The notes below the pieces were generated by a model that saw only the letters and a list, made by a program, of their open reading frames with translations, ran no database searches and was not told the origin of the DNA. 64,000 bases of DNA from Clostridium sp. JN-9 (GTDB taxonomy: Bacteria; Bacillota; Clostridia; Clostridiales; Clostridiaceae), in the NCBI RefSeq assembly GCF_004103695.1, contig NZ_CP035280.1, forward strand, positions 620,001 through 684,000, read 5' to 3'. Position numbers and translations under genes: made by a program. Shown piece after piece: positions 58,385 through 64,000 of this stretch. Position 1 is the first letter of the stretch; every line of letters starts with the position of its first letter.

Positions 58385-59836
58385 ATGGCAAGTAATAAAT
58401 TTTATGCAGTAAAAAAAGGAGTAGTTCCGGGCATATATGCAACTTGGGGAGAATGTCAGCAAAACATTAATGGCTTTTCTGGCGCCGTTTATAAAAAGTT
58501 TTCAACTAAAGAAGAAGCCGAGGAATTCATGAAGGCAGGAACTAAATTTAATATAATTGAAGATGAAAAAATAGAACGTGTTTATTCAAAATCAGAGGCT
58601 ATTGCATATGTAGATGGAAGCTATGATGATCGTAAAAAAGAGTATGCATATGGTGCTGTTATATTTTTTGATGGTGGTCAAATGCAATTTGCAGAAAAGT
58701 TTTCAGATGAAAAAATGGTTAAAATGAGAAATGTAGCAGGAGAAATCGAAGGTGCAAAGCGCGCAATGAGGTTTTGTTTTGAAAATAAAATTAAAAGCAT
58801 AGATATAGCATACGATTATGAAGGAATAGAAAAATGGTGTACTGGGGCATGGAAAACTAAAGAAGAAGGTACTAAAGAATATAAGAAATTTTATAATGTT
58901 ATAGCAAAGTCAGTAGCTGTTAATTTTGTTAAGATAAAAGCACACAGTGGAAATAAATATAATGATTTGGCAGATGCTTTAGCAAAAGGCGCATTAGGGC
59001 TAAATACCACGGAGAATATTTGTATGTATGATAATGGGATTGCAGCTAATAAAATAAAATATGATAATTTGGTATCTATATTAGAATTATTACAGGAAGA
59101 TTTTAAGGATTTTAAGAGGGGTAAAGAAACAGAAATACCTTATGGGATACAATTCGAGATATCCATACAAAATCCTACTAAGCAAAAATTAAAAATCAGC
59201 TACTATCAAAGTAAAAATAAGTTATGGATACAAGGGAAAAAAGAAGATTTATTTAATAGATTATCATCATACATAATTGAGTTATTAGAAGTTGATGAAA
59301 TCCCTAAATTTTTAAATACTGTTCATAATTTAGATGTTGACAAGGACATAATAGAAAGTGAGTTTGAAAGTTATTTTCCTAATTCATATAACTTGATACC
59401 ATGTGAGCTAAATAATTATTTGCACCAAGCTGTATATAACTTACATATAATGGGTAATGTGTATGCAGCAGACTTTTTAGCAGAACCAGCAATAAGATCA
59501 TTAGAACCTGTATTAAAAATTGCTTTAAAAGATAATGGAATACCTATACGTAAAGATGGAAATGATTATGATAGCTTTTTTGTATTTGAAAGACAGGGGA
59601 ATAGATATGTCTTGAAAGACGAATATAAAAAAGAAAGGCACTCAAAAGAGTTACTACATTATATAAGTGAATGCTATACATTTCTTAGAGAAAATAGACA
59701 TACATTATTCCATTGGGATGACCCTACGGCATCAATTGATACAACTGGAATTTTAAGAACTACAGAGGAAGCTCAGACTTTAATAAAGAACTCAATTAAA
59801 CTAATTGATACATATTATAAAATAAAAAATAATTAA
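58385..59836 (+). CDS. RNase HI-like protein fused to an RnlA-type HEPN RNase
   Basis: 483-aa protein with three parts. Residues about 4-50 are a viroplasmin/RNase H1 N-terminal hybrid-binding domain (FYAVKKGVVPGIYATWGEC). Residues about 70-205 are an RNase H domain with all four acids by position: Asp77 (YVDGSYDD), Glu120, Asp144 and Asp197 in the HSGNKYNDLADALAK block. Residues about 250-480 resemble the repeat and toxin domains of E. coli RnlA (RNase LS): KLWIQG, EPAIRSLEPVLKIALKDNGIP, then ENRHTLFHW. The last carries a HEPN R-X4-H motif (Arg438, His443) matching the RnlA active site. The ATG has GAGGCG upstream. The RnlA assignment rests on my own motif-level comparison. Confidence 0.8.
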   Translation: MASNKFYAVKKGVVPGIYATWGECQQNINGFSGAVYKKFSTKEEAEEFMKAGTKFNIIEDEKIERVYSKSEAIAYVDGSYDDRKKEYAYGAVIFFDGGQMQFAEKFSDEKMVKMRNVAGEIEGAKRAMRFCFENKIKSIDIAYDYEGIEKWCTGAWKTKEEGTKEYKKFYNVIAKSVAVNFVKIKAHSGNKYNDLADALAKGALGLNTTENICMYDNGIAANKIKYDNLVSILELLQEDFKDFKRGKETEIPYGIQFEISIQNPTKQKLKISYYQSKNKLWIQGKKEDLFNRLSSYIIELLEVDEIPKFLNTVHNLDVDKDIIESEFESYFPNSYNLIPCELNNYLHQAVYNLHIMGNVYAADFLAEPAIRSLEPVLKIALKDNGIPIRKDGNDYDSFFVFERQGNRYVLKDEYKKERHSKELLHYISECYTFLRENRHTLFHWDDPTASIDTTGILRTTEEAQTLIKNSIKLIDTYYKIKNN

Positions 59837-59851
59837 TATAAAGAAAGGTTT

Positions 59852-59950
59852 ATTAGTATTGAATTTGATAGTGATATATCTTTAAAAGATATAAAAATGA
59901 ATTTTGTAAATATAAAAAAGTTAATTTTATTAGATCTCATTTTGGAGTAA
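59852..59950 (+). pseudogene. Possible remnant of an RnlB-type antitoxin
   Basis: A 32-codon open stretch in one frame (ISIEFDSDISLKDIK ... KKLILLDLILE, then stop) begins 15 bases after the fusion gene. It has a ribosome-like AGAAAGG but no ATG, GTG or TTG start at a fitting place. The DISLKDI ... ILLDLILE pattern resembles the mid-part of RnlB proteins. The match is short, so this is only a suggestion. Confidence 0.3.
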
Positions 59951-59972
59951 AGTGAATATTCTTAATAGACTT

Positions 59973-60001
59973 AAGAGCCTTTTAACAGTGCTCTTTTTTT
60001 T
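59973..60001 (+). terminator. Terminator after the RNase HI-RnlA locus
   Basis: AAGAGC pairs with GCTCTT around an 11-base loop, followed by a T-run. Confidence 0.7.
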
Positions 60002-60056
60002 ATGCATAAAAATGCCTTGTATTGGGAAATATAATACAGAAAGGAGATTGGTAATT

Positions 60057-60233
60057 GTGGGGAGTAATGATAAAGAAAAGAATAATTTACAAAGTTCATC
60101 AAAGACTTTAGAAAATACAGTGCTAGCTTATGGATATACAGGTTTGGGATTAAATATAATTGCAGATGGTGCAACTGAATCTAGAATTGGAAAAGAAGCA
60201 GGAGATAAGGAAAATAAACATCGAATATATTAG
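60057..60233 (+). CDS. Small hypothetical protein whose end is set by an IS insertion
   Basis: 58-aa frame from GTG with AAGGAG 11 bases upstream; polar, Asn/Lys/Gly-rich (GSNDKEKNNLQSS ... ESRIGKEAGDKEN), with no known domain. The stop codon TAG is supplied by the first bases of IS copy 2. Without the IS, the duplicated target would give KHRI and a TAA, so the insertion changes only the last residue. Confidence 0.45.
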   Translation: MGSNDKEKNNLQSSSKTLENTVLAYGYTGLGLNIIADGATESRIGKEAGDKENKHRIY

Positions 60234-60270
60234 AGTTTCCCCTTTTTTTAAAAGACTATTTAAATAAAAC

Positions 60271-60309
60271 CTGTGGATAAGTAAATTTAAGATTTAAAAC
60301 TATCCACAG
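60271..60309. other. Inverted repeat with DnaA-box match inside the IS4-like end
   Basis: CTGTGGATA and TATCCACAG form a 9-bp inverted repeat. The left arm with its next base reads TTATCCACA on the minus strand, a perfect DnaA box; the right arm differs by one base. The same sequence occurs in copy 1. Confidence 0.6.
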
Positions 60310-60330
60310 ATTTATAAAATTGCATAAAAA

Positions 60331-60412
60331 ATGAATAAAACAGTCCATTGTTTTGATATAATGAATTTGCGACAAAACAAAAATCAATAGCAGATGGAGA
60401 TGTTTTATTCAT
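60331..60412 (+). promoter_or_regulatory. IS4-like transposase control region with anti-readthrough repeat
   Basis: ATGAATAAAACA (60331-60342) and TGTTTTATTCAT (60401-60412) are perfectly complementary. The second arm covers the first bases of the start codon. An extended -10 promoter (TGATATAAT, hexamer 60357-60362) lies between them, so native transcripts should lack the first arm. Confidence 0.65.
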
Positions 60413-61685
60413 GATTAATTATAGCAAATTATCGTACCAAATAAAAAGAAAATTATTAACTTTTTCAAAAAAAATCTCAATAAATTTATCAAGACCTAAT
60501 TATAAATTTATTGCACAGATGATTTATGGAATTTCAGAAAGCCAGACTGTGCTTTTAAGTGGCATATCAAGAGCTCTTAAAGAGGATATCTCTTTAAAGA
60601 AAACCATTGAAAGACTTTCTAATAACCTTAGAACGTTTGATAAACAAAGTGTTGTAATAAACAACTACATTTCTGAAATAAAACCATACATTAATGACAA
60701 TACAGTATTTTGCGTTGATGGTTCTGAAATCACAAAACGTAATAGTAAAGTTTTAGAAGCTATGGGCAAGGTACGTGATGGCAGCACAGGTGAAACCAAT
60801 GTCAATGGATATAATTGTCTTGAAATTGCTGCACTTACAAGTAAGTATAGTATGCCTATATCTGTGTACTCAAAAATGTATTCAAACATTGAAAAAGGCT
60901 TTGTAAGTGAGAATGAAGAAACTTTTAAAGGATTAAATTTTATTAGACAAAGTTTTAATAATAAGGGCATTAAAGCTCTTGATAGGGGTTATGATAGCAG
61001 AAAGTTTTATGAATACTTTATAGATAATAAAGAAAACTTTGTTATTCGAGCAAAAGGCAATAGAAATGTTATTCATAATGGTAAAGTTATGAATATACTT
61101 AAACTTGCAAACAAGTATAAAGGAAAGTTTTCGACTATAGTCACCAATAAAGCTGGTAGGGCTAAAAAATGCAAATTTAGCTTTATACAAATAACATTGC
61201 CAGATATACCTGATAAGCCTCTTACACTTGTAGTAATAAGAGGCTTTGGCAAAATACCTATGATGCTTATCAGCAATATTAAGCCTAATGATAAGAAATT
61301 AACCTTAGCTATAATTAAGGTTTACATTAAACGTTGGAAGATAGAAGAATATTTCAGATTTAAAAAACAGCAGTTTGATTTTGAAAATATAAGAGTAAGA
61401 AGTTTAAATTCAATAAGAACTATGAATTTATTTCTAACCTTAATTATAGGTTTTGCTGCAACACTTTCAGAAAAAAGAGGAGAAAGTGCATTAATCATAT
61501 GCATTCAAAACATATCTAAGCGTATTTATGATATACCTGATTTTAATTATTATGCATTAGCTGATGGTATTTATGCAGTATTAAAGAAAACGCATACTGG
61601 TATTAAAAATTTTATTAAACCGGTTTCCAAAACCAAGACTACACAACAACTAATTATGGCTCAGGTACTAGAATTAGTAGGATAA
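60411..61685 (+). CDS. IS4-like DDE transposase, copy 2
   Basis: 424 aa, identical in sequence to the transposase at 43295-44569, intact with all candidate DDE residues (FCVDGSEI, ALDRGYDS, KRWKIEEYFRF). GGAG lies 12 bases before the ATG. Identity of two copies implies recent transposition or gene conversion. Confidence 0.92.
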   Translation: MINYSKLSYQIKRKLLTFSKKISINLSRPNYKFIAQMIYGISESQTVLLSGISRALKEDISLKKTIERLSNNLRTFDKQSVVINNYISEIKPYINDNTVFCVDGSEITKRNSKVLEAMGKVRDGSTGETNVNGYNCLEIAALTSKYSMPISVYSKMYSNIEKGFVSENEETFKGLNFIRQSFNNKGIKALDRGYDSRKFYEYFIDNKENFVIRAKGNRNVIHNGKVMNILKLANKYKGKFSTIVTNKAGRAKKCKFSFIQITLPDIPDKPLTLVVIRGFGKIPMMLISNIKPNDKKLTLAIIKVYIKRWKIEEYFRFKKQQFDFENIRVRSLNSIRTMNLFLTLIIGFAATLSEKRGESALIICIQNISKRIYDIPDFNYYALADGIYAVLKKTHTGIKNFIKPVSKTKTTQQLIMAQVLELVG

Positions 61686-61733
61686 CCTTAATTCAAGATA
61701 TTAATTTTGGGGAAACTCTAATCGAATATAACA

Positions 61734-61762
61734 TTGACAGTATAAATATTATTTTATATACT
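61734..61762 (+). promoter_or_regulatory. Promoter upstream of the GlnK-like kinase leader
   Basis: TTGACA, 17 bases, TATACT, 13 bases after the right end of IS copy 2. The predicted RNA meets an intrinsic terminator about 125 bases later. Confidence 0.65.
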
Positions 61763-61855
61763 TATAACTAAGTAAGGAAGTAATTAACACAATATAATGT
61801 TGTGTAATAAAGTCAACATACTGATAGAATTTATCTGGCTTTATTTTAAATAATG

Positions 61856-61894
61856 AGACTTATCTGCAGAGAAAATCTGCAGATAGGTCTTTTT
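61856..61894 (+). terminator. Intrinsic terminator or attenuator before the kinase gene
   Basis: AGACTTATCTGCAGA and TCTGCAGATAGGTCT pair with one G-T and one mismatch, followed by T residues. It lies between a good promoter and the kinase gene with no ORF between. Confidence 0.8.
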
Positions 61895-61913
61895 ATATTA
61901 AATATATATATGC

Positions 61914-61939
61914 TGGTACTTTTTCTTGATATAGTACCA
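61914..61939. promoter_or_regulatory. Inverted repeat just upstream of the kinase gene
   Basis: TGGTACT, 12 bases, AGTACCA, about 25 bases before the start codon. Candidate operator or mRNA hairpin; no known site type recognised. Confidence 0.4.
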
Positions 61940-61964
61940 ATGTGAACAAAAGAAGGAATATGAT

Positions 61965-63230
61965 ATGAAAAAAGTAAGAACTATTTTTATTGTTGCTACA
62001 TGCATTGCTCTTGCTTCGCAGGTAAGCATTAATTTATTTGCTAACGGTTTTATAGTAGCATTATCTGTAATTATTTTACCAGTTCTTTTATACTTTAATA
62101 GAGAGTTCAATCCTATAAAATTGACTTGTATAGTTGGAATAGTATCTCCTGTTTATAGAGGAATTATGCTGTATATCAGCAATACTGGTTTTAATCAGGT
62201 AGTAAATTTAGTTGCTACTGATATGTTATTTTATTTTATATATGGAATAATATATTATTTTTTATATTGGCAGAAAACAAATGCAAATCTGACTAATTTT
62301 TTTGCATCAATTTTCACATGTGATTTTCTTTCCAATGTTTTAGAGGTAAGCGTACTTCTAGATTTCAAAGATAAGTATTATATATTTCAGGATTTAGCAA
62401 TTATTGCTTTTGTAAGAAGTACAATTGCAGTATGTGTAATAATGTTGTTTAAATACTATAGTTCTCTTCTCATAAGAGAGGAACATGAAGAGAGATATAG
62501 AAAGCTTATTTTTATTACTTCAAAGTTAAAAAGTGAAGTATATTTTATGAATAAAAATATAACAGGTATAGAAGAAGTTATGAAAAAAGCTTATTATCTT
62601 TATAAAGCACTATCTGACAATAATTATCCCGTTGAATTCAAAAATACATCTTTGGCAATAGCAAAAGATGTTCATGAGATTAAAAAGGATTATATAAGTG
62701 TCATAAGGGGATTGGAAGATACTTTTGATGAAAAAAATGACAATGTTAAAATGGATATTAAGGATATAACAATTATTATAGAAGCTGATGCAAAAGAATA
62801 TATAAGAAGAAATAAGCTGGAGATATTCCTGGACTTTAAAATATATGATGATTTTATGGTAGAAAAACATTATTATCTGGTATCTGTACTGAGGAATCTA
62901 ATTTACAATAGTATAGAGGCTATAGGAAAGAGAAAAAACGGTTATATAAGAGTTGTAATCAATAAAAGCAAAGATGATTATGTTTTCACAGTGTCAGACA
63001 ATGGACAAGGCATAAAAAGTGAAAATATAGATTACATTTTTAATCCGGGGTTTACAACAAAATTTAATGAAGAAACCGGTGATATTTGCAGAGGCATTGG
63101 CCTTTCACATGTTAAGGGCATCATTAATGATGTGTTTTTGGGATCCATATCAGTTAATTCTCAAGAGGGAAAGGGAGCGGAGTTTATAATAAAAATAAAT
63201 AAAGACAAACTAGAGGGTGATGCAAATTGA
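61965..63230 (+). CDS. Sensor histidine kinase, GlnK-like
   Basis: 421-aa membrane kinase. About five or six hydrophobic segments occupy residues 1-170. A dimerisation helix with the phospho-His candidate in DVHEIKKDYISVIRGL (about residue 230) follows. The GHKL ATPase domain has NLIYNSIEAIG (N box), SDNGQGI (G1), and CRGIGLSHVKGII (G2). It overlaps the response regulator gene by three bases. With a YcbB/GlnL-type regulator beside it, a role in glutamine sensing as in B. subtilis GlnK-GlnL is likely. Confidence 0.88.
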   Translation: MKKVRTIFIVATCIALASQVSINLFANGFIVALSVIILPVLLYFNREFNPIKLTCIVGIVSPVYRGIMLYISNTGFNQVVNLVATDMLFYFIYGIIYYFLYWQKTNANLTNFFASIFTCDFLSNVLEVSVLLDFKDKYYIFQDLAIIAFVRSTIAVCVIMLFKYYSSLLIREEHEERYRKLIFITSKLKSEVYFMNKNITGIEEVMKKAYYLYKALSDNNYPVEFKNTSLAIAKDVHEIKKDYISVIRGLEDTFDEKNDNVKMDIKDITIIIEADAKEYIRRNKLEIFLDFKIYDDFMVEKHYYLVSVLRNLIYNSIEAIGKRKNGYIRVVINKSKDDYVFTVSDNGQGIKSENIDYIFNPGFTTKFNEETGDICRGIGLSHVKGIINDVFLGSISVNSQEGKGAEFIIKINKDKLEGDAN

Positions 63231-64000
63231 GATTTTATATTTTGGATGATGATATAAATATAGTAAAAATACTTACTATGATAATAGAAGGAGAAGATGA
63301 TTCTTATGATGTGGTGGGCAGTTCCTGCGATGCTGAATCTGCCTTAGATGAAATACTTTTAATTAAGCCGGATATTGTACTTGTTGATTTACTTATGCCC
63401 GTAATAGATGGAAATACTTTGGTAAAGAAGATTAAGGACATAAAACCAGATATCTGCTTCATTATGATATCTCAGGTGCAGGATACTAAATTAAGATCAG
63501 ATTCATATGAAGCGGGAATAGAATTTTTTATAAATAAGCCCATAAATAAGATTGAGGTAAAAAATGTTATTTCAAAGGTGGCTGAAAAGATAGAAATGAA
63601 AAATATGCTGTCTGATATAAAGAAAATGCTGAATACTTCGGATAAAAATGACGATGATAAAAATAGGGATGTAATTAAAATAAAACATGTTTTAGGGATG
63701 CTTGGAATGCTTGGCGAAAAGGGGACCAATGATATAATTAAAATATGTTCATATATGATAGATAACAATAAAAGTATAGATGAGTGTAATTTGAATGAGT
63801 TAGAGAGTTATTTAGGTGATAATCCTCAGATTGTAAAACAAAGAATAAGAAGAGCAATAAAGAATGGACTTACCAATATAGCTAATCTTGGTATTGAGGA
63901 TTATGCTAATGACACTTTTAATATTTACGCAAATGTACTTTTTGATTTCTCCAGTGTAAAGGCCGAAATGGATTATATAAACGGTAAGAAGAAAGTGGGA
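63227..64000 (+). CDS. Response regulator, GlnL (YcbB) type, 3' end cut by the window
   Basis: Starts at TTG overlapping the kinase stop, with GAGGGTGAT upstream. Receiver domain: YILDDDINIV acidic pocket, phospho-Asp in DIVLVDLLMPVIDG (about residue 46), and INKPINK with the conserved Lys. After a linker, a YcbB-type output domain begins (VLGMLGMLGEKGTNDIIKICSYM, then RRAIKNGLTNIANLG). The frame runs off the window. Predicted to activate glutamine uptake or use genes, by analogy. Confidence 0.88.
   Translation, partial: MRFYILDDDINIVKILTMIIEGEDDSYDVVGSSCDAESALDEILLIKPDIVLVDLLMPVIDGNTLVKKIKDIKPDICFIMISQVQDTKLRSDSYEAGIEFFINKPINKIEVKNVISKVAEKIEMKNMLSDIKKMLNTSDKNDDDKNRDVIKIKHVLGMLGMLGEKGTNDIIKICSYMIDNNKSIDECNLNELESYLGDNPQIVKQRIRRAIKNGLTNIANLGIEDYANDTFNIYANVLFDFSSVKAEMDYINGKKKVG

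Larger units (their letters stand above)
60230..61721 (+). mobile_element. IS4-like insertion sequence, copy 2
   Basis: 1492 bp bounded by TTAGAGTTTCCCC and GGGGAAACTCTAA, flanked by a 9-bp direct repeat TCGAATATA (60221-60229 and 61722-61730). It is inverted relative to copy 1. It inserted at the very end of the small ORF upstream. Confidence 0.95.

Noticed and set aside
60057-60233. The small ORF after the RNase HI-RnlA gene as its antitoxin
   Set aside because: It has no visible similarity to RnlB and is separated by a terminator; kept only as an untested option.
61769-61856. Glutamine riboswitch (glnA motif) before the GlnK-like gene
   Set aside because: A GGAAGTA string is present, but the other conserved glnA-motif segments are not visible.

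Overview
The window is strongly A+T-rich and reads like the chromosome of a low-GC Firmicute, most likely Clostridium sensu stricto. Pointers are AGGAGG-type ribosome sites, occasional TTG and GTG starts, HrcA/CIRCE control of groESL, a guanine riboswitch on guaB, a group B [FeFe] hydrogenase, the pcrA-ligA and gatCAB blocks, and a large tRNA cluster with encoded CCA ends. The genus is inferred from gene content and style, not from a marker gene.

Layout. 1-5.6 kb: 3' part of an 8-oxoguanine glycosylase gene, a hydrogenase, a VTT membrane protein and groES-groEL. 5.6-12.2 kb: a sugar-acid module with a divergent RpiR regulator, a 2-hydroxyacid dehydrogenase, 6-phosphogluconate dehydrogenase and a four-protein mannose-family PTS. 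A perfect cre match and two identical-pattern palindromes lie in its control region. 12.2-15.6 kb: guanine riboswitch, guaB, guaA. 15.6-27.3 kb: an accessory island with a decayed IS3-like element, a truncated helix-turn-helix ORF, a SNF2-type helicase, a DUF4391 protein, type III Mod and Res, a DUF4258/YgiT-type toxin-antitoxin pair and an ImmA/IrrE gene broken by an in-frame stop.

27.3-43.3 kb: housekeeping and carbohydrate genes (zinc-ribbon protein with a structured leader, pgi, yaiI-like, pullulanase, a seven-repeat Y_Y_Y protein, lytic transglycosylase, rsuA, an IS with a DDE transposase, yerC-like, pcrA, ligA). 43.3-44.8 kb: IS4-like element copy 1. 44.8-55.8 kb: gatCAB, small membrane proteins, an oligopeptide-binding lipoprotein, a HypE-like protein, and rph-rdgB-phosphodiesterase. 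55.8-58.2 kb: 18 tRNA genes whose spacers carry a degenerate GTTAAGA-type repeat that also occupies the 3' end of pulA. 58.4-60.2 kb: an RNase HI-like protein fused to an RnlA-type HEPN RNase, followed by a possible remnant of its RnlB antitoxin. 60.2-61.7 kb: IS4-like copy 2, inverted relative to copy 1. 61.9-64 kb: a GlnK/GlnL-like two-component system, cut by the window end.

How genes may work together. The PTS, dehydrogenase and Gnd can be read as a route in which an imported phosphorylated keto-sugar acid, possibly 2-ketogluconate, is reduced to 6-phosphogluconate and decarboxylated to ribulose 5-phosphate. The 16-27 kb island is an expanded type III restriction-modification locus next to toxin-antitoxin genes. 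The most unusual gene is the RNase HI-RnlA fusion: in E. coli RNase HI is a separate protein needed for control of RnlA by RnlB, whereas here the two activities appear to be on one chain.
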